DNA from: Saprospiraceae bacterium
Lineage (GTDB): Bacteria; Bacteroidota; Bacteroidia; Chitinophagales; Saprospiraceae
NCBI GenBank assembly: GCA_020628645.1
Contig: JAHDES010000027.1
Span: 1 to 64,000 of the forward strand
Direction: 5' to 3'
DNA: 64,000 nt
A program made the position numbers and the translations under genes. Position 1 is the first letter of the stretch. Each line of letters begins with the position of its first letter. This document shows positions 26,308 through 33,131 of this stretch, piece after piece. Below the pieces are notes generated by a model. It worked only from the letters and a program-made list of their open reading frames with translations. It ran no database searches and had not been told where the DNA came from.

Positions 26308-27294
26308 TTATTTCTTTTTTTCTTTTTTCAAAAAAGTATCCAATGTTTGTTCAAAATTAGTTTTCATAGCAGGAACATTGATTGTTGTAAAGACTTTGAT
26401 TGCTCTATCTAGATTATCATGTGGAGTAGTTACTTCTTTTTCTTCTGCCCATTCGGGATAAGCTAATGCTTGTAAAATTGCTACATCCCACATAATCCAC
26501 TTAGTCTTTTCTCTATCGGTAGCTTGCCAAAATCGGTCATAATTCTCCCAACGATCTATTAAGTAATTTCCAATACCTCCTCGATTTTTTAATACCTTGT
26601 CCATTACGGTTTTCTCAAAAACAAGATGCTGACTAGTAGTTGCGGTCATTACCCGAAATTCTAAATTAGCTGTATTCAATAACACATTTACTGCATTAGG
26701 GTCATTATTTGTATTAAATTCTCTTTTATTCCAAGTATTGGTTGGCACTTCATACCAAAAGCCTAGGTAGTTGACCGAAAGTTTAGGGATGATTTTAGGT
26801 TCTATTAAAATAGCAGAAGCAATATTCGTACAAGGTCCTAAAATAACGATTGATAACTTTTCCCCTTCTGGGGTTGCCAATGCTTGTTCGATGATAAAGT
26901 TTGCTGCTGCCGAAGCTTGAGGTCGTTGTTCATTGACCATTGGAAAATTACTGCCTTGGGGAGCAGGAATTTCGGTTTTTCCCATTAATTGGAGGATTTC
27001 TTCATTCAAGCGCTGGCTTTCGCCTACCGAATCATTGGGTGTTCGAGGATTGGTATGCCATTGTGCGGAGCTTAGTCCAATGACTTCCAATCGGGGTTCT
27101 AATAATGCCCAAGCGATGGCATATAAATCATCCACTTCGTTAGCCGTATCTGCATCTATAATGACTCGAATAGGTGAAGTAGTTTGTGTTCGCTCTGTAA
27201 AATAATTTATGGGATATAAACTACTAAAAAGGCTAAATTTAAGGGTATAGTCTAAAAATACTCTTCTTTGCATTAATGAAAAATTATAATTCAA
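26308..27294 (-). CDS. nucleoside hydrolase-like protein with signal peptide
   Basis: This 328-aa protein carries the calcium-binding signature DADTANEVDD (about residues 48-57) of inosine-uridine nucleoside N-ribohydrolases, followed by the GLSSA strand. Residues 1-34 form a hydrophobic export signal, so the enzyme is probably periplasmic. An ATG at residue 8 (27,273) is an alternative start that keeps the signal. Further family blocks are ILGPCTNIASA (about 151) and NTNNDPNAVNVLL (about 195). The usual C-terminal DxxA/H catalytic region is divergent. It may salvage nucleosides outside the cytoplasm; the substrate is uncertain. Confidence 0.8.
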   Translation of the reverse strand: MNYNFSLMQRRVFLDYTLKFSLFSSLYPINYFTERTQTTSPIRVIIDADTANEVDDLYAIAWALLEPRLEVIGLSSAQWHTNPRTPNDSVGESQRLNEEILQLMGKTEIPAPQGSNFPMVNEQRPQASAAANFIIEQALATPEGEKLSIVILGPCTNIASAILIEPKIIPKLSVNYLGFWYEVPTNTWNKREFNTNNDPNAVNVLLNTANLEFRVMTATTSQHLVFEKTVMDKVLKNRGGIGNYLIDRWENYDRFWQATDREKTKWIMWDVAILQALAYPEWAEEKEVTTPHDNLDRAIKVFTTINVPAMKTNFEQTLDTFLKKEKKK

Positions 27295-27458
27295 TTGTAA
27301 ACTTGCGAGATATAGAAAGGGTAGTGATATTTCTTCTTTTTTTGACTACTCAAAACTAAAAAAGTAATTCACAAGTTCACTTTATTTTTATACAAAATGT
27401 CTTGATCGAAACAAGTTGCGATTAGGTTTTATCTATCATTTCTTTCTACTTTCGTAAA

Positions 27459-28490
27459 ATGAATTTAAAACAACAATTTCAGGAAGCTTTTCCCAATGCT
27501 TTCTTTTTAGAAAAAGAGGTAACACTAGTGAATCAATATTTGCAAGAACAAAAATGGTTACAAAAAAATGAAGTCCTCATTGCACTAGAAAAACCGGGGG
27601 AAGGCAATATGAATTTTGTGTTGCGTGCTACCACTAATCAACGTTCTTTTATTTTGAAACAAGCGCGACCTTGGGTAGAAAAATTTCCTCAAATCAACGC
27701 TCCAATTGAACGGATTGCAGTAGAAGCTCAATTTTTTCAAACGATAGAAATGCTTCATTCCATCAAGCATTTCACCCCAAAATGTTTAGGATTTGATCCT
27801 GATAATTTCATTTTAGCAACAGAAGATTTAGGCAAAGGGGCTGATTATAGCTTTTTATATCAAAAGGATCATTTATTAGGAGACAAGGAAGCGCAGGGCT
27901 TAACCAACTATCTTATTGATTTACATCAAATAAATAATCCTGTTGATTTTCCGACCAATATGGCGATGCGAAAACTCAATCATGAACACATCTTCAATTT
28001 TCCATTTATGGAAGAAAACGGGTTTAATCTAAATGAAGTACAAGAAGGTTTACAAGCTGTAGCAATGCCTTATAAAACAGATATACAATTGAAAGAAGTA
28101 ATTACCAAATGTGGACTTGTTTATCTATCGAAAGGCACGCATTTATTACATGGTGATTTTTATCCCGGTAGTTGGTTGAAAGTAAAAGATGGGTTGAAAA
28201 TAATTGACCCAGAATTTGCATTTGTTGGTCCAGTAGAATTTGATTTGGGCGTGTTAATGGCTCATTTAGTGATGGCAGAACAATCAACTTCGACTAAGCA
28301 GAATATCTTACAACAATATCAAAAAAATATAAATTTTGATAGCGGCTTATTAGCACAATTTGCTGGCATTGAAATACTTCGTCGATTAATAGGCATTGCG
28401 CAACTACCTTTAAGTATAGATTTAGCAACTAAAAAAAGATTAATAGATCAAGCTGTTACATGGATTACGTCTCAAAAAATGACTTTTTGA
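27459..28490 (+). CDS. APH-family phosphotransferase, similar to methylthioribose kinase
   Basis: This 343-aa kinase has an N-lobe block GEGNMNFVLRA (about 48) and KQARPWVEKFPQI (about 67-79), both close to S-methyl-5-thioribose kinase (MtnK). The catalytic loop is LLHGDFYPGSWL (about 229) and the Mg-binding DPEFAF (about 249). MtnK phosphorylates methylthioribose in methionine salvage, but no other salvage gene is in the window. A choline- or aminosugar-kinase role is therefore possible. A TACTTTCG element ends 4 nt before the ATG, so the mRNA may be nearly leaderless. Confidence 0.75.
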   Translation: MNLKQQFQEAFPNAFFLEKEVTLVNQYLQEQKWLQKNEVLIALEKPGEGNMNFVLRATTNQRSFILKQARPWVEKFPQINAPIERIAVEAQFFQTIEMLHSIKHFTPKCLGFDPDNFILATEDLGKGADYSFLYQKDHLLGDKEAQGLTNYLIDLHQINNPVDFPTNMAMRKLNHEHIFNFPFMEENGFNLNEVQEGLQAVAMPYKTDIQLKEVITKCGLVYLSKGTHLLHGDFYPGSWLKVKDGLKIIDPEFAFVGPVEFDLGVLMAHLVMAEQSTSTKQNILQQYQKNINFDSGLLAQFAGIEILRRLIGIAQLPLSIDLATKKRLIDQAVTWITSQKMTF

Positions 28491-28556
28491 AGTTACATTT
28501 GTAGCATCATTTTAATGAAAATAGTCTTTTGTACCGAATTTTAGACTTTAGTAGTG

Positions 28557-28689
28557 GGGCACGAATAAATTTACATTTTTGATTCCTCGAATTAGCTCAA
28601 TCAACTTCCCACCAAAGGTGGACAGGCATTTTCAATGACTTATTATTTTCGCTATTTCAAGGAACGTAAATTTATTTGCTCCGCGTGCC
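28557..28689. repeat. palindromic element between the kinase gene and dapA
   Basis: Outer arms GGCAC..AATAAATTTAC (28,558-28,574) and GTAAATTTATT..GTGCC (28,666-28,689) pair. Inside them TTCCTCGAATTAGC pairs with GCTATTTCAAGGAA (12 of 14). A central CCACC-AAA-GGTGG hairpin completes the structure. It occupies the space between two convergent genes and may act as a bidirectional terminator or be a decayed mobile repeat. Confidence 0.5.
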
Positions 28690-29610
28690 TTAAATCGTTT
28701 CAAGTATTTTTTTTTCAGCGGAAGTGGCTGGAATCTGACGCATGGCATGATGCAGTGAAGAAGTATTTTCTTCCGATAATGTAGTCAATGGAATACGAAC
28801 ATCTGGTGTACCAAATCCTTTTAGAAAACAAGCTGCTTTGATACCCGCAGGATTTCCTTCACAATACAACCAATGATGTAAGTCAAAAAGGCGATTATTG
28901 AGTTTTTGAGCAGCCGTAATCTTTCCTTTCAATGCAAATCGGGTCATATCTGACCATTCTTTAGGATAGGCATTCGCAATTACAGAGATAACTCCGTCGC
29001 CTCCACAAGCCATTAAGGCAAGCGCGGTTGGATCATCACCAGATAAAACTAAAAAGCCCTCTGGTCGATCTTTGATAATTTTACTACCTAGTGTAATATC
29101 GCCACTCGCTTCTTTTACCGCTACGAACTTTTTACTATCTTTTGCTAAACGAACAAGTGTTTGCGCTGAAACATTAGATCCTGTACGACTAGGAACATTG
29201 TAAATAATAATTGGTACAGGAGAAACTTCCGCAATCGCCATATAATGTTGGTAAATTCCTTCTTGGGTAGGTTTACTATAATAAGGACTAGCCGATAAAA
29301 CGGCATCAAAGCCATCCAAGTCAAAATCATGGAAACGTTGAATAAGCGCTTGCGTGTTATTATGACCAAACATCCCAGCTACAAGTGGTACGCGTTGGTT
29401 CACTTGTTTTTTGGTAAAATTCAACACCTCTTTACATTCTTGTGTATTGAGGGTAACGGCTTCTCCCGTACTACCGAGAGAAACGATATAATCTACCCCA
29501 CTTTCAATGACAAATTCAATTAAACGTTGAAGTGTAGGATAATCTACTTGATTATCTTTGAAAGGAGTAATCAGGGCAACTCCAGTTCCTCTAAATTTGT
29601 GTTGACTCAT
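28690..29610 (-). CDS. dapA: 4-hydroxy-tetrahydrodipicolinate synthase
   Basis: This 306-aa TIM-barrel aldolase condenses pyruvate with aspartate semialdehyde in lysine and meso-diaminopimelate synthesis. Diagnostic sites are SLGSTGEAVTL (about 45-55), YNVPSRTG with the catalytic Tyr (about 137) and the Schiff-base Lys in VAVKEASGD (about 165). Length is normal. Its start overlaps the stop of the DUF6913 gene by four bases (ATGA), so the two are co-translated, an arrangement known from other Bacteroidota. Confidence 0.95.
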   Translation of the reverse strand: MSQHKFRGTGVALITPFKDNQVDYPTLQRLIEFVIESGVDYIVSLGSTGEAVTLNTQECKEVLNFTKKQVNQRVPLVAGMFGHNNTQALIQRFHDFDLDGFDAVLSASPYYSKPTQEGIYQHYMAIAEVSPVPIIIYNVPSRTGSNVSAQTLVRLAKDSKKFVAVKEASGDITLGSKIIKDRPEGFLVLSGDDPTALALMACGGDGVISVIANAYPKEWSDMTRFALKGKITAAQKLNNRLFDLHHWLYCEGNPAGIKAACFLKGFGTPDVRIPLTTLSEENTSSLHHAMRQIPATSAEKKILETI

Positions 29611-30155
29611 ACGTATGCAGGCTTATTCATTTTCTGTAAAAACAATTCCATTTGTTGGGTAAAAAAGGGAATATTTCCTTCTTTTTTTAAACTATTAATC
29701 ATTAGATCAAAACAATGAAGGTGTTCTACAAATCGACCTATTCTAAAACGAGCTTTAGATAAGGTACTAATATATTCTAAGGCTAAATTTTCTTCAAAAA
29801 ATAGATTAATTAATAAATCAAAGGGTTCTTTAATAAACTGTTCTACCCTTTCTCCTTTTGGAATATAAGAAAGGGTCGTATCTTTCAAATTAAAAGAAGG
29901 AAAATCCGTTTCTATTTCATTTTTATCATGGATAAAACCCAATAATTGTACTTTTTTTCCTTGTTTTTTTAATTTAGACGCATATTTTAAAACAGCATCA
30001 CTTTGTTTACTTTCAGTAGCATCAAAAAGAATACCTATCGTCTTCGATTCATCCAAGGAAATAGAAGTATGTTGATGCCTTGTTTTGCCCAATTCACTAT
30101 TTAAATGACGTTGATAAAAATATCGTTTTATCTTTTCTATAAAATTCATAATCAC
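29607..30155 (-). CDS. DUF6913-like protein upstream of dapA
   Basis: This 182-aa soluble protein has a basic N-terminus followed by an alpha/beta region with the strand TIGILFDATESKQSDAVLKYA (about 39-59) and DLLINLFFEENLALEYI (about 113). It matches the DUF6913 type found next to dapA in this phylum, although I base this on recall of pattern and context. Function unknown. The 4-bp overlap with dapA suggests a link to lysine or cell-wall precursor synthesis. Confidence 0.7.
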   Translation of the reverse strand: MIMNFIEKIKRYFYQRHLNSELGKTRHQHTSISLDESKTIGILFDATESKQSDAVLKYASKLKKQGKKVQLLGFIHDKNEIETDFPSFNLKDTTLSYIPKGERVEQFIKEPFDLLINLFFEENLALEYISTLSKARFRIGRFVEHLHCFDLMINSLKKEGNIPFFTQQMELFLQKMNKPAYV

Positions 30156-30191
30156 TAAAATCTACATAAAAACATACACTAAGTAGTTTTA

Positions 30192-30315
30192 GGGGATTAA
30201 TCGGGCAGAAAAAAAATCCTTTAAGATTTCCCAAAAAGGTCTAAAAACCTCCATACTGTCGGTATTTTTGCCCATTTCAGAAAATCATTTTTTTTGCCCA
30301 ATTAATTAATACCCC
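30192..30315. repeat. imperfect inverted repeat between accA and the DUF6913 gene
   Basis: GGGGATTAATC..GGGCA followed by an A run (from 30,192) pairs with a T run followed by TGCCC..ATTAATACCCC (to 30,315). A smaller GGTCTAAAAACC hairpin lies between. In minus-strand transcripts it could fold into a long hairpin before the DUF6913-dapA pair. Confidence 0.4.
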
Positions 30316-30319
30316 TTAC

Positions 30320-31306
30320 TTAACTAGCTGATCGAACAGCGTCTAAAAGTGCTTCATCTGTTTCATAGATACCAATTTTACTATATTTTTCAATTCGTTC
30401 TTCAATTAATGTATCGGTTTCTTTAGTGCTAATTTCTGCTAATTCTTTTTTAATATGACGTTTTAAAATTTTCACCATTTCTTCAGGGGCAGTATGAGCG
30501 CCACCTAATGGTTCTTTAATGATGCCATCAATAATGCCGAAATCAAACATGTGATCGGCTGTTAATTTCAAAGCTTCCGCTGCTTGTTCTTTATAATCCC
30601 ATGATCGCCATAAGATAGAAGAACAAGATTCAGGTGAAATAACGGAATACCATGTATTTTCCATCATAAACACTCGATCTCCTAAACCAATTCCAATTGC
30701 GCCTCCAGATGCCCCTTCTCCAATCACGTAACACAAAATAGGAACGCGAAGTTGAGCCATTTCGATCAAATTCTTGGCAATGGCTTCAGCTTGTCCACGC
30801 TCTTCTGCTTCTAAACCGGGAAAAGCACCGGGTGTATCAATTAAACAAATCACAGGATAATTAAATCGCTCGGCTAATTTCATCAAGCGTAGTGCTTTAC
30901 GATAGCCTTCTGGATTTGCCATTCCAAAATTACGATATTGGCGCATTTTGGTATTCACCCCTTTTTGATGCCCTAAGATGACGACCGTTTGCCCATCAAT
31001 AGAACCAATTCCTCCTACAATTGCCTTATCATCTTTATAATATCGATCTCCATGCAATTCGATGAATTTCTTACACATATTCTCAATATAGTGTAAGGTG
31101 TAAGGTCGTTCAGGATGTCGAGAAAGCTGTACTTTTTGCCAGCCAGTCAGATTACTATAAATCTCTTTACGGGTAGTCTTGATTTTATCTTCAATCTCCT
31201 TGATCATTTGCGATACATCAATATCTCCGTCTTCCCCGACCTGTTTGATCTTCTCTAGCTTTTCATACAAACTTTCTAAAGGTTTTTCAAAATCTAAGAA
31301 TACCAT
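30320..31306 (-). CDS. accA: acetyl-CoA carboxylase carboxyltransferase subunit alpha
   Basis: This 328-aa protein has an N-terminal helical region with [17 protein letters not shown] (about 6-22), then the crotonase-like carboxyltransferase domain. Visible blocks are [13 protein letters not shown] (about 62), [14 protein letters not shown] (about 126), [20 protein letters not shown] (about 149-168) and [15 protein letters not shown] (about 188). With AccD it transfers carboxyl from biotin to acetyl-CoA to make malonyl-CoA for fatty-acid synthesis. Length and motifs are standard. A TATTTTTG element (31,388-31,381) on the minus strand is the likely -7 box. Confidence 0.95.
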   Translation of the reverse strand: MVFLDFEKPLESLYEKLEKIKQVGEDGDIDVSQMIKEIEDKIKTTRKEIYSNLTGWQKVQLSRHPERPYTLHYIENMCKKFIELHGDRYYKDDKAIVGGIGSIDGQTVVILGHQKGVNTKMRQYRNFGMANPEGYRKALRLMKLAERFNYPVICLIDTPGAFPGLEAEERGQAEAIAKNLIEMAQLRVPILCYVIGEGASGGAIGIGLGDRVFMMENTWYSVISPESCSSILWRSWDYKEQAAEALKLTADHMFDFGIIDGIIKEPLGGAHTAPEEMVKILKRHIKKELAEISTKETDTLIEERIEKYSKIGIYETDEALLDAVRSAS

Positions 31307-31380
31307 AATCCATAACGTTTAATCTCATTTTTAAAACAAATCTTTAAAAACAAACTATGATTCAATAATTGGGTAGTTTA

Positions 31381-31388
31381 CAAAAATA
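31381..31388 (-). promoter_or_regulatory. -7 element of the accA promoter
   Basis: TATTTTTG on the minus strand fits TAnnTTTG and lies about 75 nt before the accA start. No clear -33 TTTG is seen at 19-20 nt, so this rests on one box. The divergent tRNA promoter follows at 31,450. Confidence 0.4.
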
Positions 31389-31449
31389 ACAATTAAGCGA
31401 TTACTAATTAAGGATAATTATTTTTTTTTCATTTTTTTTACAATTGGGG

Positions 31450-31480
31450 TTGCCTATTTCCAAAAACTATTTTACATTTG
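31450..31480 (+). promoter_or_regulatory. tRNA-Asp promoter
   Basis: TTG (31,450-31,452), a 20-nt spacer and TACATTTG (31,473-31,480) match the Bacteroidota consensus. Transcription would begin near 31,486, about 75 nt before the mature tRNA. Confidence 0.7.
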
Positions 31481-31560
31481 CATTCGCTGAAATGAAGAAG
31501 TGGAAATTATTAATTGTTTAATGTAACTTTTATCCCTTCTTTAAGTATACTTCAATTACT

Positions 31561-31634
31561 GGTTCGGTAGTTCAGTTGGTTAGAATACCTGCCTGTCACG
31601 CAGGGGGTCGCGGGTTCGAGTCCCGTCCGGACCG
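31561..31634 (+). tRNA. tRNA-Asp (anticodon GTC)
   Basis: The 74-nt cloverleaf has acceptor stem GGTTCGG/CCGGACC with one G-U pair and discriminator G73. The anticodon arm is CCTGC-CTGTCAC-GCAGG, giving GTC, and the T arm is CGGG-TTCGAGT-CCCG. CCA is not encoded. The 3' end from 31,621 and the following terminator are duplicated at 53,392, marking this gene as the insertion site of a 21.8-kb element. The 3' half present here is probably the one brought by the element, keeping the tRNA intact. Confidence 0.95.
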
Positions 31635-31668
31635 CAAAAGCCTTCACTTGAAAAAGTGAGGGCTTTTT
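31621..31668 (+). repeat. attL: left direct repeat of the integrated element
   Basis: The 48-bp sequence spans the tRNA-Asp 3' end and its terminator. It is identical to 53,392-53,439 except for one base (G at 31,660, A at 53,431); the first 39 bp are perfect. The substitution weakens the terminator stem here (T-G pair) while the right copy has a perfect stem. This suggests that this copy came with the element and the right copy is the original chromosomal end. Confidence 0.92.
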
Positions 31669-31669
31669 T
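31636..31669 (+). terminator. tRNA-Asp terminator, left copy
   Basis: Stem GCCTTCACTT (31,640-31,649) pairs with AAGTGAGGGC (31,654-31,663) with one T-G wobble and a GAAA loop, followed by six T. It is preceded by an A run. Confidence 0.85.
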
Positions 31670-31753
31670 GGTTTAAAACCATAGGAATTACATTCCTTTA
31701 CAACTTATATATCCTTCCTACACTTGCTAATTCTTGAAAAGAGGTACACAAAA

Positions 31754-31793
31754 CGGTTTCCTCATTTGAGAAAAGGTTTCTAATTCGGTTTCC
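31754..31793 (+). repeat. three GGTTTCC repeats near attL, candidate integrase arm sites
   Basis: CGGTTTCC at 31,754, AGGTTTCT at 31,774 and CGGTTTCC at 31,786 lie between attL and the integrase gene. A fourth copy, AGGTTTCC, is at 53,324, 61 bp inside attR. Tyrosine integrases bind short direct repeats of this kind on both arms of their attachment site. The motif is short, so chance is not excluded. Confidence 0.4.
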
Positions 31794-31839
31794 TTTACTG
31801 GGTTCTTTTATAGTCTAGGTTATAACAAAATTCCATGTT

Positions 31840-33060
31840 ATGACTAGAAAGATCAAAATTCTATTCTTTTTATATAAAGCTAAACTTAATAAGAATGATA
31901 AAGCTCCAATCTACTGCCGATTAACACACAACAAGGAAAGACGACAATTCTCTACAGGATATTTTATTCCTCTTGAAACATGGGATTCAAAAACTAAGAC
32001 TGTTGATGAAAATTATTATCTATCCTCTCAAATCAATGAACGATTATTATCCATTGAACGAACCATCTTCGATTTGATCTTAAAGTACGAGATAAATAAG
32101 AATGATTACACCCTAGATGAAGTTTGGAATGAAATCACTGGAAACAAGAAAGATAATGTTAAGTGCTTTATTCAAGCATTTGATATGCACAATGAAGAAG
32201 TAGAAAGTTTAATTGGGAAATCTTATACAATAGGAACGTATAAGAAATTCATAAGTATTCGCAATCAGTTACAAGGATTCATTAATTCAGAATATAATCA
32301 GGCTGATATATTATTGTCTAATGTAAAATTGAAGTTTATTCTAAATTTTGAGACTTACTTGTTGACAAAGAAAAACATGAAGCAGATTTCTGTTAATAAA
32401 ACAATCCAACGTACACGAAAAATAATCCGATATGCCATCGCTCATGAACTTTTAGAAAAAGACCCGTTTGCACTTTACAAGCCTAAATCTGTAAAAACAA
32501 ATGTTGTTTATTTAAGTCCAGAGGAATTAAAAGTTCTTGAAAATTATACATTTGATCTAGACCGTTTATCTAAAGTTAGAGATTGCTTTGTATTTTGCTG
32601 TTATACTGGATTACCTTACACAGAAATGGCGACCTTGAAACGAAATCATATTTACAAGGGATTTGATAATAATGACTGGATTAAGATTTACAGAAAGAAA
32701 ACGGATAAAACACTTAATATCCCTTTACTTCCACAAGCTGCATTAATTCTTGAAAAGTATCAGAAAAGTTCAGAAGATAACGAGTATATCCTTCCAAGGA
32801 TTTCTAATCAAAAATTCAATAAATACTTGAAAGAAATAGCGTATGAATTAGGAATCTCTAAAAAGCTGACACATCATATTGCTAGAAAAACATTTGCATC
32901 AACTGTTCTTTTATATAATGATGTTCCTATGGAGATTGTTAGTGAATTATTGGGGCATTCTAATATTAAAATAACTCAAAAACATTATGCTAAAGTTGCT
33001 AATAAAAAGGTAAGTTCACAAATCTCTAAACTTGCTGATAAGTTGAAAAATAAATCTTAA
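31840..33060 (+). CDS. int: tyrosine recombinase/integrase, IntDOT-like
   Basis: This 406-aa site-specific recombinase has an N-terminal arm-binding region (residues 1-95), a SAM-like core-binding domain (about 105-215) and the catalytic domain. Catalytic residues seen are Lys in YRKKTDKTL (about 285), HHIAR (His and Arg, about 346-350), GHSNIKITQKHY with the second His (about 373) and nucleophile Tyr (about 384). In box I the usual Arg is replaced (TGLPYTEM). The same loss occurs in IntDOT-type integrases of Bacteroides conjugative transposons. Position next to attL identifies it as the enzyme that inserted the element into tRNA-Asp. Confidence 0.92.
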   Translation: MTRKIKILFFLYKAKLNKNDKAPIYCRLTHNKERRQFSTGYFIPLETWDSKTKTVDENYYLSSQINERLLSIERTIFDLILKYEINKNDYTLDEVWNEITGNKKDNVKCFIQAFDMHNEEVESLIGKSYTIGTYKKFISIRNQLQGFINSEYNQADILLSNVKLKFILNFETYLLTKKNMKQISVNKTIQRTRKIIRYAIAHELLEKDPFALYKPKSVKTNVVYLSPEELKVLENYTFDLDRLSKVRDCFVFCCYTGLPYTEMATLKRNHIYKGFDNNDWIKIYRKKTDKTLNIPLLPQAALILEKYQKSSEDNEYILPRISNQKFNKYLKEIAYELGISKKLTHHIARKTFASTVLLYNDVPMEIVSELLGHSNIKITQKHYAKVANKKVSSQISKLADKLKNKS

Positions 33061-33063
33061 AAA

Positions 33064-33100
33064 AGTAAGGGATGGTTAAAATACAATAACCATCCCTATC
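33064..33100. terminator. terminator between integrase and primase-helicase genes
   Basis: A 10-bp perfect stem, GGGATGGTTA (33,069-33,078) with TAACCATCCC (33,087-33,096), has an 8-nt loop. On the minus strand it is followed within four bases by a T run. It separates two convergent genes. Confidence 0.65.
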
Positions 33101-33131
33101 CAAATTCAACAAAATTTATTAATGATATATT

